From assembly GCA_002471225.1 (NCBI GenBank), contig DKPO01000031.1, positions 10,952-50,854 of the forward strand: 39,903 bases of DNA, read 5' to 3'. The notes beneath the pieces were generated by a model. That model had not been told where the DNA came from and ran no database searches. It saw only the letters and a list, made by a program, of their open reading frames with translations. This document shows, piece by piece, positions 1-7,606 of the stretch. Numbering within the stretch: position 1 is the stretch's first letter; each line of letters opens with the position of its first letter. Source of the DNA: Porphyromonadaceae bacterium UBA7332. Its GTDB lineage: Bacteria > Bacteroidota > Bacteroidia > Bacteroidales > UBA7332. The translations under genes and the position numbers were made by a program.

Positions 1-5
1 TAATC

Positions 6-23
6 AGCACTATCGACACCAAA
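6..23 (-). repeat. GTGTCGATA-type repeat, inverted copy of the 36.2-kb sequence
   Basis: Read on the minus strand this is TTTGGTGTCGATAGTG followed by CTGATTA. The first 16 bases are identical to the plus strand at 36176-36191. The element continues as a second 9-bp unit (GTGCTGATT), the same spacing as at 36180/36189. It is probably one end of a dispersed repeat that extends to the left of the window. Confidence 0.6.
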
Positions 24-159
24 CCTTATAGGATCTTTATCTATTTCATTTAACAAATACACATACTGTGTAAAGATAAAGAATCGTTTTTTCTCACAAT
101 TTTATTTTATCACAGGCAATAATTAAACAAATTTACTATTTAGATCAAATCAAAATAAA

Positions 160-167
160 TATCTTTG
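160..167 (+). promoter_or_regulatory. Bacteroidota -7 promoter box for the metal-receptor pair
   Basis: The sequence TATCTTTG matches the Bacteroidota primary-sigma -7 consensus TAnnTTTG and ends 23 bases before the ATG at 191. No clear -33 TTTG is seen at the right spacing. It probably drives the small histidine-rich protein and, by read-through, the receptor. Confidence 0.55.
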
Positions 168-190
168 CATTCGATTATATATCATACTAT

Positions 191-535
191 ATGCTCCAAT
201 TGAAAAAGAATTCATTTTTGACTATTTTGCTTCTGATTCTTTTAAGTACCTATGCTTATTGTATCGGAGGTTTTAGTCATGCGCATATAGTAAATGGAGT
301 AATGATTGTTCATTCACATCCATTTGATAAAGATGATTGCCACACACATACCAAAGGACAAGTTCTGACTATAGATCAGCTATCCCATCCGGTATTACTT
401 CCCGAAGTTGCTGCTTTTACATTTAAGACTGAAGAAATTCTTATCGACGAATTTTTCTCAGACGAACGCTTATTGTTCGTACCTGAAAGCAGAACGCATA
501 TTTCTTTTCTTCGCGGACCTCCGCAAAATGCTTAA
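191..535 (+). CDS. Small histidine-rich exported protein, probable metal-binding partner of the downstream TonB receptor
   Basis: The 114-residue product starts with a basic N-terminus and a hydrophobic segment (about residues 8-24) that looks like a signal peptide or signal anchor. The processed part carries three HxH pairs about ten residues apart (H30/H32, H41/H43, H51/H53, with C50 beside the last), plus H66 and H103. It ends with an LRGPP motif; from memory, similar endings occur in small Bacteroidota proteins linked to metal transport genes. The clustered histidines suggest binding of zinc or another soft metal outside the cytoplasm. It lies 149 bases upstream of the likely start of a TonB-dependent receptor on the same strand, so the two probably form a metal-acquisition pair. 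The metal and the exact role are inferred; no named domain is recognised. Confidence 0.75.
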   Translation: MLQLKKNSFLTILLLILLSTYAYCIGGFSHAHIVNGVMIVHSHPFDKDDCHTHTKGQVLTIDQLSHPVLLPEVAAFTFKTEEILIDEFFSDERLLFVPESRTHISFLRGPPQNA

Positions 536-684
536 AATAGAACCAGTTATCAAATACAACGTTTGATAAGTCATCATTATGTCCCTCTGATTCGGGATAT
601 AATCAATCATTTATGCTCTTTTCCGTCTCATTTAATCAGAGAACAAAGAGCTATCTATTTTCTAATAATATAGCATTTAACTAT

Positions 685-2973
685 ATGATAAAAAGAAATA
701 CTTTAAGCATTCTGTTTATATTTTTTGCCGCATTATGCATGGCAGCTCCAACTAATTTGACAATCAAAGGCCGGGTTATCGATAAACTAACCGGTGAAGG
801 ATTACCTTATTCAAATGTTTACATTGAGAACTCAACAACCGGTACAATGACTACCGATGACGGTAGTTTCACACTTGAAATACCGGCAAACAATAAATCA
901 TTAAACTTAATCGCAAAAAATCTCGGATACCGTGTTATAAAAAGAAAGATCGGAGATTTGAAATCTGTTGAAAACATTCTGTTTGAACTGGAAGAAGATG
1001 TACTTGCCGTTGAAGAAGTTGTAGTTTCAGCAAACAGAAACGAAGTGAGCCGCAAGTTAGCTCCGACTGTCGTAAACGTACTTTCAGCAAAACAATTCGA
1101 TATGGTCAATGCTTGTGACCTTTCTCAATCCTTACCTTTTAAATCAGGAGTTCGCGTTGAGAACAACTGTCAGAATTGCGGATTCCCACAAGTAAGAATC
1201 AATGGTCTTGAAGGCCCGTACACCCAAATACTGATTGACAGCCGACCGGTTGTTAGTTCATTAAGCGGAGTTTACGGATTAGAGCAAATCCCAACCAATA
1301 TGATTGAGCGCGTTGAAGTTCTTCGCGGTGGAGGTTCTGCTTTGTATGGATCGAACGCAATTGCAGGTGTAGTGAATATCATCACAAAAGATCCTGTACA
1401 AAATTCATTTATGGTAAATACCGATATCCAAAGTACAGATAAAGGGACCATGCAGGAACTTGTTACAGCCAATGCTTCTTTAGTTGCTAAAAACAACAAA
1501 GCTGGTTTAGCTCTCTTTCAGTCATACCGAAACCGCAGTCCGTATGATCGTGACGGAGACGGATTCTCAGAAGTGGGAAAACTGAGTGCTACAAACTTTG
1601 GTATCCGCGGATTTTATCGTCCTACGCTGACAAGCCGTTTATCTCTGCAATATCATACAACCAATGAAGATCGTCGCGGAGGAAATGAATTCAATAGACC
1701 TCCTCATGAAGCTGATATTGCCGAACAAACTACACACGTTATTAACAGTGGTGGTATCACATATGATATCTTTTTGAAAGAGTATAAACACAAACTAAGC
1801 TTTTATACATCTCTGCAAAACATTGATCGTAACAGTTACTACGGAACAGGAAAAGATCCGAATGCGTATGGCCAGACTACGGACCTGACATGGATGGCAG
1901 GTGCACAATTCGTAAATAATTTCGACAAACTATTATTTGCACCTTCCACTCTGACTTACGGACTCGAATATCAGTCTAACCGCTTGCATGACGAAATGCC
2001 GTCATATGATCGCAACCTGAAGCAAGACGTAAAAATTGCAGGATTGTTTTTCCAGAATGAATGGAATGCAGAGAAATTAAAAGTATTGTTAGGTGGTCGT
2101 TTAGATAAACACAACTTAATTGACAATGTAATTTTCAGCCCGCGTGTCAATCTATTATATTCAGCTTTCGATTTCATGAGAGCACGTGCAAGTTTTTCAA
2201 CCGGATATCGTGCACCGCAAGCATACGATGAAGATCTTCACGTTGCTGCCGTTGGAGGAGAAGTGCAAATGATTCAGCTTGGCAAAGGATTAAAGCCAGA
2301 AAAATCAAACAGCTACAGCGCATCCTTAGACTTTAATTTTGATATAGATCCGTTGACATTCACTTTCCTTGCAGAAGGATTCTATACAGATCTACGCGAT
2401 GTATTCTATCTTCAGGCAATCGGCGAGAATGAAAATGGAGTACAGGTTCTTGAAAGAAGAAACGGAAAAGGAGCTAAAGTATATGGTATCAACTTTGACT
2501 TTGGGGTTGCTTACAGCAAATGGGCACAACTACAATTAGGTTATACATTCCAGCGTTCTTTATACAAACAGGCTGAGCACTGGTCTGAAGATCCGGATGT
2601 GGCTCCTACAAAAGAAATGATGAGAACACCGAAACACTATGGCTACTTTACATTAAACAGTAATCCATTTAAGAATTTCAACGGATCTCTTTCAGGTGTT
2701 TACACAGGAACAATGTTCGTTCCTCACTTTGCCGGATATATTGCCAAAGACAGAATGGAGAAAACACCGGACTTCTTTGATTTGAATCTGAAATTCACTT
2801 ATGATATTCCTTTAAGCAAATCAGGCCTTGTATTACAAATCAATGCCGGAGTTTCGAACATCCTGGATAGTTTCCAGAAAGATTTGGATAAAGGAGAGTT
2901 CCGTGACTCTAAATATTTCTATGGACCTACAGCTCCAAGAACCTATTTTGCAGGTCTGCGAGTTAGCATGTAA
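685..2973 (+). CDS. TonB-dependent outer-membrane receptor with carboxypeptidase-like N-terminal domain
   Basis: This is an outer-membrane 22-strand barrel receptor that imports a scarce nutrient using TonB energy. The reading frame is open from an ATG at 613, but the ATG at 685 is preferred because it places a normal signal peptide (residues 1 to about 21, ending LCMAA) at the N-terminus. That gives 762 residues. After the signal come a carboxypeptidase-regulatory-like beta-sandwich (about 25-105, motif GRVIDKLTGEGLPYSNVYI), the plug domain (about 125-235, with IERVEVLRGGGSALYGSNAI and a GVVNIIT end) and the barrel. The plug has a Cys pair in NNCQNCGF, followed by VRINGLEGPYTQILIDSRP. This resembles Bacteroidota receptors of the BtuB/metal group rather than SusC. 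The histidine-rich protein just upstream suggests a metal or metal-complex substrate. The substrate remains an inference. Confidence 0.93.
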   Translation: MIKRNTLSILFIFFAALCMAAPTNLTIKGRVIDKLTGEGLPYSNVYIENSTTGTMTTDDGSFTLEIPANNKSLNLIAKNLGYRVIKRKIGDLKSVENILFELEEDVLAVEEVVVSANRNEVSRKLAPTVVNVLSAKQFDMVNACDLSQSLPFKSGVRVENNCQNCGFPQVRINGLEGPYTQILIDSRPVVSSLSGVYGLEQIPTNMIERVEVLRGGGSALYGSNAIAGVVNIITKDPVQNSFMVNTDIQSTDKGTMQELVTANASLVAKNNKAGLALFQSYRNRSPYDRDGDGFSEVGKLSATNFGIRGFYRPTLTSRLSLQYHTTNEDRRGGNEFNRPPHEADIAEQTTHVINSGGITYDIFLKEYKHKLSFYTSLQNIDRNSYYGTGKDPNAYGQTTDLTWMAGAQFVNNFDKLLFAPSTLTYGLEYQSNRLHDEMPSYDRNLKQDVKIAGLFFQNEWNAEKLKVLLGGRLDKHNLIDNVIFSPRVNLLYSAFDFMRARASFSTGYRAPQAYDEDLHVAAVGGEVQMIQLGKGLKPEKSNSYSASLDFNFDIDPLTFTFLAEGFYTDLRDVFYLQAIGENENGVQVLERRNGKGAKVYGINFDFGVAYSKWAQLQLGYTFQRSLYKQAEHWSEDPDVAPTKEMMRTPKHYGYFTLNSNPFKNFNGSLSGVYTGTMFVPHFAGYIAKDRMEKTPDFFDLNLKFTYDIPLSKSGLVLQINAGVSNILDSFQKDLDKGEFRDSKYFYGPTAPRTYFAGLRVSM

Positions 2974-2992
2974 TAACGATCATCTTCATACT

Positions 2993-3025
2993 AAAAAAGG
3001 GAACAGCTTTGCTGTTCCCTTTTTT
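2993..3025 (+). terminator. Rho-independent terminator after the TonB receptor
   Basis: A 15-bp perfect stem (AAAAAAGGGAACAGC paired with its complement) with a TTT loop and a T-run lies 20 bases after the receptor stop. Its A-run on the other side means it could also serve the convergent gene ending at 3056. Confidence 0.9.
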
Positions 3026-3055
3026 AATATACTCATTTTAAAAGCTACAATAGTA

Positions 3056-3415
3056 TTAATTTCTCTTTATGTAAACACCATTCCATCCTATTGAACAGGC
3101 ATACAAGCTCAATAATATAAATGCAGATATCAAACACAAGGCCACGCTGCTTGTCGAATAAACGATTCCATCATTAATCTCCTTCAAGAAATATCCGCCT
3201 ACGAATCCACTAAAAATGGATACTATACAGATATCAGGTCTTATAAGATTCTTTGAGTCGAAATAATCTTTTTTGAAGAGATAAAAAAATAAGATGAAAC
3301 ACAGACTTCCTAAAATCTGCCAGAATATCGGATGTACAGTAGAAAAGAGAATCACATCTTTCTCAGATAAATAAAACGAAACCGTCACAAAGAAAACTAC
3401 AAGAAAATATTTCAT
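3056..3415 (-). CDS. Small multi-pass membrane protein of unknown function
   Basis: I do not recognise this 119-residue product. It has about four hydrophobic segments (roughly residues 1-16, 29-46, 62-78 and 89-110), with short charged loops such as KKDYFDSKN between the second and third. The length and spacing suggest an inner-membrane protein with few soluble parts. It stands alone, convergent with the TonB receptor, and shares the hairpin between them. A well-spaced promoter (TTTG, 19 bases, TATATTTG) lies 39-69 bases upstream of the start, which supports a real gene. No function can be assigned. Confidence 0.65.
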   Translation of the reverse strand: MKYFLVVFFVTVSFYLSEKDVILFSTVHPIFWQILGSLCFILFFYLFKKDYFDSKNLIRPDICIVSIFSGFVGGYFLKEINDGIVYSTSSVALCLISAFILLSLYACSIGWNGVYIKRN

Positions 3416-3453
3416 AGTAATTATAATAGAGGATTAATCAGATTCTTATTACA

Positions 3454-3484
3454 CAAATATATAAAATACTTATTATTAAACAAA
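3454..3484 (-). promoter_or_regulatory. Promoter for the small membrane protein
   Basis: On the minus strand a -33 TTTG (3484-3481) is followed after 19 bases by TATATTTG (3461-3454). Both elements and the spacing fit the Bacteroidota consensus. Confidence 0.65.
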
Positions 3485-3563
3485 TATCCTTTCCTATGTC
3501 TATAAGGCAGAGCATAAATAATCTAATCTGAGCCATAAATAAAGATTTCTCCCAGAACATTTC

Positions 3564-3579
3564 TGTTTCATGTGAAACA
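3564..3579. promoter_or_regulatory. parS: parS-like ParB-binding site
   Basis: TGTTTCATGTGAAACA matches the widely conserved parS consensus TGTTNCACGTGAAACA at 15 of 16 positions; the exception is T for C in the centre. It lies in the 328-base gap between the small membrane protein and ychF, upstream of the ychF promoter. A second, better-cored copy is at 13851-13866. parS sites bind ParB and cluster near replication origins. Confidence 0.7.
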
Positions 3580-3640
3580 ACAGACAATAAAACAAAAAGC
3601 AATTGACAATTAATAATTTAACATGTGTTCAACCCCTTAA

Positions 3641-3672
3641 ATTGTTTCATATTACTCCTTTTTGTACCTTTG
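3641..3672 (+). promoter_or_regulatory. ychF promoter
   Basis: ATTG (3641-3644), a 20-base spacer and TACCTTTG (3665-3672) form a good Bacteroidota -33/-7 pair, giving a leader of about 65 bases before the ATG at 3744. Apart from this promoter and the parS-like site, the 3416-3743 gap is AT-rich with nothing else recognised. Confidence 0.7.
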
Positions 3673-3743
3673 CAGTTCTCAATTGGATGAGAAATCATCC
3701 TTAACTTAGAATAAATAGATCATTTATATAAAAAATACGATTA

Positions 3744-4847
3744 ATGGCATTACAATGTGGTATTGTCGGTTTACCAAATGTTGGTAAATCTACTCTTTTC
3801 AATTGCTTATCAAACGCGAAAGCTCAGGCTGCTAACTTTCCATTCTGTACTATTGAGCCGAATGTAGGTGTAATTACCGTACCGGATGAACGCCTGAACA
3901 AACTGGCAGAATTTATCAAACCGCAAAGAATTGTTCCGACAACTGTTGAGATTGTTGATATTGCAGGTTTAGTAAAAGGTGCAAGTAAAGGTGAAGGTTT
4001 GGGAAATAAATTCCTTGCCAATATTCGCGAAACAGATGCGATTCTCCACGTACTTCGTTGTTTTGATGACGAAAACGTAACGCACGTAGACGGATCTGTG
4101 AATCCGGTAAGAGATAAAGAAATTATTGATGCCGAACTTTTGCTGAAAGATCTTGAGACAGTAGATTCTCGTATTGCAAAAGTTCAGAAACAAGCACAAA
4201 CGGGTGGCGATAAAAATGCGAAACTTGCTTATGGCGTTCTTGTACAAATCAAAGAAGCATTAGAGCAAGGAAAAGCAGCCAGAACTGTTGCATTTGAAAG
4301 CAAAGACGAACAAAAATTTGCGAAAGAATTATTCCTTCTTACAAGCAAACCTGTTCTTTATGTTTGTAACGTTGACGAAGCAAGCGCAGTTTCAGGAAAC
4401 AAATATGTAGAAATGGTTCGCGAAGCAACTAAAGACGAGAATGCAGATATTCTTGTTCTTGCTGTTAAGATCGAATCTGAAATTGCAGAATTCGAAACAT
4501 ACGAAGAGCGTCAGATGTTCCTTAATGAAATCGGATTGGAAGAATCCGGCGTTGGTCGATTGATCCGTTCAGCTTACAAACTTCTTAACCTTGATACTTA
4601 TTTTACAGCAGGTGTACAAGAAGTAAGAGCATGGACTTTCCTTCGCGGAAGCAAAGCTCCTCAATGTGCCGGTGTAATTCACACAGATTTCGAGAAAGGT
4701 TTCATTCGTGCTGAAGTAATCAAATACGAAGACTTCATTGCTTACGGATCAGAAGCTGCTTGTAAAGAAGCTGGAAAAATGAGCGTAGAAGGTAAAGAGT
4801 ATGTTGCTCAGGATGGTGACATCATGCACTTCCGTTTTAACGTATAA
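3744..4847 (+). CDS. ychF: Redox-regulated ribosome-associated ATPase YchF
   Basis: YchF is an Obg-family P-loop NTPase that prefers ATP, binds ribosomes and is linked to oxidative-stress responses. The 367-residue length is typical. The N-terminal G domain shows G1 GLPNVGKST (9-17) and the switch-II region DIAGLVKGAS. At the usual NKxD position there is NVDE, the non-canonical G4 that explains ATP preference in this family. A coiled-coil insertion (about 130-200) and a C-terminal TGS domain (about 280-365, ending DGDIMHFRFNV) follow. It is transcribed alone between its own promoter and a strong bidirectional terminator. Confidence 0.97.
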   Translation: MALQCGIVGLPNVGKSTLFNCLSNAKAQAANFPFCTIEPNVGVITVPDERLNKLAEFIKPQRIVPTTVEIVDIAGLVKGASKGEGLGNKFLANIRETDAILHVLRCFDDENVTHVDGSVNPVRDKEIIDAELLLKDLETVDSRIAKVQKQAQTGGDKNAKLAYGVLVQIKEALEQGKAARTVAFESKDEQKFAKELFLLTSKPVLYVCNVDEASAVSGNKYVEMVREATKDENADILVLAVKIESEIAEFETYEERQMFLNEIGLEESGVGRLIRSAYKLLNLDTYFTAGVQEVRAWTFLRGSKAPQCAGVIHTDFEKGFIRAEVIKYEDFIAYGSEAACKEAGKMSVEGKEYVAQDGDIMHFRFNV

Positions 4848-4863
4848 GCGCTGTTTATATATA

Positions 4864-4902
4864 AAAATAAAGGCTGTCTGAAATTCAGACAGCCTTTATT
4901 TT
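4864..4902. terminator. Bidirectional terminator between ychF and asnA
   Basis: A 17-bp stem with GGCTGTCTG/CAGACAGCC at its core, flanked by A- and T-runs on the two sides, lies between two convergent genes. It can end transcription from both strands. Confidence 0.9.
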
Positions 4903-4952
4903 TTTGTGTGTTCCGGTAGTTAATAAAAAGTCATTAAAGAGTAAAGGTTGTA

Positions 4953-5987
4953 TTACTTCAAATGAATATTGTGAGCGGCACATTCAGCAACCATTTCCTC
5001 TCCCCAAATGGAAGATTGAACTTCACCGATATGCGCACAACGTAAAAAGTACATACATAAACGCGATTGACCAATACCTCCACCTATAGAAAGCGGAATC
5101 TTGTTTTCCAATAGTTTTTTATGGAAATTCAATTCTGTCCGATCCAGACAATTGCGTTTTTCCAACTGTTTCAATAAAGCTTTGCGGTCCACGCGGATTC
5201 CCATAGATGAAATCTCAAAAGAGTTTTCCAAAATCGGATTCCACAGAATAATATCACCGTTCAAACCTTTATAGCCTTCTTCATTTTCAGTTGACCAATC
5301 ATCATAATCCGGAGCTCTTCCGTCATGAGGTTGTCCATCGCCCAGTTCATCGCCGATACCTATAATAAATACAGCACCGAATTTCTTAGCCGCTTCAAAC
5401 TCGCGGTCTTTAGCTGATAGATCCGGATACATCTGCAACAGCTCCTCACTGTGCAAATAAGTTATTTTCTCCGGAAGAATAGGTGTAATGTGAGGATATT
5501 TATCATAAACAGCTTGTTCTACCATACGTAAAGTATCGAAAATCTCATCTACAATCTTTTTTAAGAACGTAAGACTTCTCTCCTCCTCTACGATTGTTCT
5601 TTCCCAATCCCATTGATCCACATATAAAGAGTGAATATTATCAAGCTCTTCATCTGCACGAATGGCATTCATATCTGTATATAGACCATAACCCGGAGCG
5701 ATATTATATGCTCCCAACTTAACACGTTTCCATTTAGCCAAAGAATGAACTACCTCTGCTCTTTTATCATCTAAAAATTTCACCGGAAATGAAACCGCTC
5801 TTTCACATCCATTCAAATCATCATTCAAACCTGTTCCTGATAAAACAAAAAGCGGAGCTGTTACGCGACGCAGTCTTAATTTACGAGACAATTCTGTCTG
5901 AAAGGTATCTTTTATGAATTTGATCGCATGTTCCATCATCTCGGGAACCATTTTCGGACGATATTCTTTTGGTAAAAACAAAGCCAT
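4953..5987 (-). CDS. asnA: Aspartate--ammonia ligase (asparagine synthetase A)
   Basis: AsnA makes L-asparagine from L-aspartate, ammonia and ATP in the cytoplasm, through an aspartyl-AMP intermediate. The fold is related to class II aminoacyl-tRNA synthetases. The product is 344 residues, close to the usual 330-345. Family hallmarks include the N-terminal RLRRVTAPLFV, GLNDDLNGCERAV, VVHSLAKWKR, GLYTDMNAIR.DE, YVDQWDWE, and the C-terminal LSIGGGIGQSRLCMYFL, which corresponds to motif 3. It is monocistronic. A TATATTTG box on the minus strand (6042-6035) lies about 48 bases before the start. It ends at the hairpin shared with ychF. Confidence 0.98.
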   Translation of the reverse strand: MALFLPKEYRPKMVPEMMEHAIKFIKDTFQTELSRKLRLRRVTAPLFVLSGTGLNDDLNGCERAVSFPVKFLDDKRAEVVHSLAKWKRVKLGAYNIAPGYGLYTDMNAIRADEELDNIHSLYVDQWDWERTIVEEERSLTFLKKIVDEIFDTLRMVEQAVYDKYPHITPILPEKITYLHSEELLQMYPDLSAKDREFEAAKKFGAVFIIGIGDELGDGQPHDGRAPDYDDWSTENEEGYKGLNGDIILWNPILENSFEISSMGIRVDRKALLKQLEKRNCLDRTELNFHKKLLENKIPLSIGGGIGQSRLCMYFLRCAHIGEVQSSIWGEEMVAECAAHNIHLK

Positions 5988-6034
5988 AGTATTATTATTT
6001 AAAATGAATAAATGGTTAGATAATCATAATGTCG

Positions 6035-6042
6035 CAAATATA
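6035..6042 (-). promoter_or_regulatory. asnA -7 promoter box
   Basis: TATATTTG on the minus strand fits TAnnTTTG, about 48 bases upstream of the asnA ATG. No convincing -33 element is visible. Confidence 0.5.
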
Positions 6043-6160
6043 AATATTAATATTACATATTGACACTATAGAAGCATTTAATTTATCACTATATTATTTT
6101 TTATTCTTTCCTTAGAGACATATAGTAAACATGATTATTTAATCTATGCTTTAATTTGAT

Positions 6161-6168
6161 TATATTTG
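6161..6168 (+). promoter_or_regulatory. -7 promoter box of the PNGase F-like gene
   Basis: TATATTTG lies 36 bases before the ATG at 6205. The -33 region is AT-rich without a clear TTTG. Confidence 0.5.
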
Positions 6169-6204
6169 CCATCTGAGAATGTATAATTTAAATTTTCGAA
6201 TTGA

Positions 6205-7443
6205 ATGAAAAAAGCCACACTAACCTTATTAACAACACTAACATTAATAAGTTGTAAAGAAAAAAACCTACCAAGTTTAGGTGATCAGACACAGACAGTA
6301 TTCGATAATGAAGTAATTTGCTTTAACCCAGATCTATATCCTGACGGATATAACGCAGACAAGGATCCTAATACAATACGTTTGGTTAACGGACGCATTG
6401 TTTTAAAGAAAATCAAGATGCCTGATTACAAAAGAGACGTAAACGTCGAAGCTGAAATCACTGTACAATCAAACGGTGACAGATGGGACAAATCAGGATC
6501 ATGCTTTATCATCCCTGCCAACTCTCAGATCAATATGATCGAAGTGGCAAAAGGTGCTGCAAAATACCCAGCTGTTGACTCTACTTTATATCAAAAACTT
6601 GTAGGTATCGTAAACGGCGAAAACTATATTCCAACCGTAGAAATCATGCGTTTCATGACTCCTTTCGGTGTTGGCCACTACAGCAAAGACACATTAAGCT
6701 ACCCTAAACGTATGCCTGTTTTTGTTGACGGATGGGCTGAAAATGTTTCATGGAGACAAGACGTAACTGATCTTTATGGTATGATGACTGATTCCGTATG
6801 GGTTGGTATGTACATTGACAGTTGGGATAAAAATGGTTATAAAGCCTCTTTGAAATTCAATTTCGATGAAAACAAAGCTCCAACATATCCAATGAGTCCT
6901 AAAAAAGTGGAACCTCTTATCAACACCGTTTACTACGTAGGACAAAGCTATCCCGGCATCTTTGCTGATCAGGATGTAAAAGTGGACTTTGATGTTCCTG
7001 CCAATGCAAAAAATGTAGAACTTAAATACATCGTAACAGGCCACGGAGGACACTCAGGCGGAGACGAATTCGTGAAAAAAGAAAATATTCTTAGCATAGA
7101 CAACGACACCGTATATCAATTTATACCATGGCGTACAGATTGTGCTACTTTCCGCAGATATAATCCGACTTCAGGCGTTTGGTTAAGAGGCAGAACTGCC
7201 GCTTACATCGACAGCAAAAAAGGCGGATATGCAGAAAAAAATATTGAAGAAACAATTGCTTCTTCTGATTTATCCAGATCAAACTGGTGTCCGGGCTCGG
7301 ATGTTGCACCGCAAGTTATTGAGCTGAACGACATTAAACCAGGAAAGCACACATTGACAATCAGTATTCCTGAAGCACAACCGATCGAAGGCGAGAAAAT
7401 GAACCACTGGTTAGTTTCTGCCTATTTAACTTGGGAAGAATAA
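6205..7443 (+). CDS. PNGase F-family lipoprotein (peptide-N4-(N-acetyl-beta-glucosaminyl)asparagine amidase)
   Basis: PNGase F cuts the amide bond between Asn and the first GlcNAc of N-glycans, releasing intact glycans from glycoproteins. The product is 412 residues with a lipoprotein signal (LISC, C17) and a charged KEK after the Cys, so it is probably surface- or periplasm-facing. Two jelly-roll-like halves fit the family: VEIMRFMTPFGVG and DVTDLYGMM.DSVWVGMYIDSW in the first, then LKYIVTGHGG...DEF and SNWCPGSDVAPQVIEL in the second. By eye, the catalytic Asp60 of the Elizabethkingia enzyme corresponds to D95 (RWDKSGS) and Glu206 to E288 (GGDEF). The Glu118 position appears to be D205 (YIDSW). 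The gene is isolated and is not part of a visible polysaccharide-utilisation locus. Assignment to the family is confident; activity on N-glycans is inferred. Confidence 0.87.
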   Translation: MKKATLTLLTTLTLISCKEKNLPSLGDQTQTVFDNEVICFNPDLYPDGYNADKDPNTIRLVNGRIVLKKIKMPDYKRDVNVEAEITVQSNGDRWDKSGSCFIIPANSQINMIEVAKGAAKYPAVDSTLYQKLVGIVNGENYIPTVEIMRFMTPFGVGHYSKDTLSYPKRMPVFVDGWAENVSWRQDVTDLYGMMTDSVWVGMYIDSWDKNGYKASLKFNFDENKAPTYPMSPKKVEPLINTVYYVGQSYPGIFADQDVKVDFDVPANAKNVELKYIVTGHGGHSGGDEFVKKENILSIDNDTVYQFIPWRTDCATFRRYNPTSGVWLRGRTAAYIDSKKGGYAEKNIEETIASSDLSRSNWCPGSDVAPQVIELNDIKPGKHTLTISIPEAQPIEGEKMNHWLVSAYLTWEE

Positions 7444-7487
7444 TTGATTTAACGTTAAAAAGTAAAAATCAAAAAGGAAATTTATAT

Positions 7488-7501
7488 CGTATCGAGATAC
7501 G
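7488..7501. promoter_or_regulatory. Possible operator upstream of pncA
   Basis: CGTATC-GA-GATACG is a 6-bp inverted repeat centred about 40 bases before the predicted start of transcription from the TAACTTTG box. The location would suit a regulator of NAD salvage. I cannot tie it to a known regulator, and a chance palindrome is possible. Confidence 0.3.
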
Positions 7502-7519
7502 TAAACCTAATAATGTTCC

Positions 7520-7527
7520 TAACTTTG
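7520..7527 (+). promoter_or_regulatory. -7 promoter box for pncA-pncB
   Basis: TAACTTTG fits TAnnTTTG. Transcription would begin at about 7533, inside the hairpin that follows, so the RNA would carry a hairpin at its extreme 5' end. Confidence 0.5.
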
Positions 7528-7562
7528 CAACAATAGAGTTATAATACTTAACTCTATTGTTG
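7528..7562 (+). terminator. Strong hairpin: terminator of the PNGase F-like gene or 5' leader hairpin of pncA
   Basis: A 14-bp perfect stem (AACAATAGAGTTA and its complement, plus an outer C-G) has a 7-base loop and is followed by TGTTCTTTTTTAT. It lies 84 bases after the upstream stop and 44 bases before pncA. The T-rich tail favours a terminator, but the -7 box immediately before it leaves a leader or attenuator role open. Confidence 0.6.
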
Positions 7563-7606
7563 TTCTTTTTTATAGTCATATCATCTATTTATATATAATC
7601 CGGCTT

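Noticed and set aside
547..569. Hairpin TTATCAAA / TTTGATAA between the histidine-rich gene and the receptor
   Set aside because: It is only 8 AT-rich base pairs with no T-run. It is too weak to call a terminator or regulatory element.
613..684. N-terminal extension of the TonB receptor from the ATG at 613
   Set aside because: Starting at 613 would bury the signal peptide behind 24 extra residues. The ATG at 685 gives a normal exported N-terminus.
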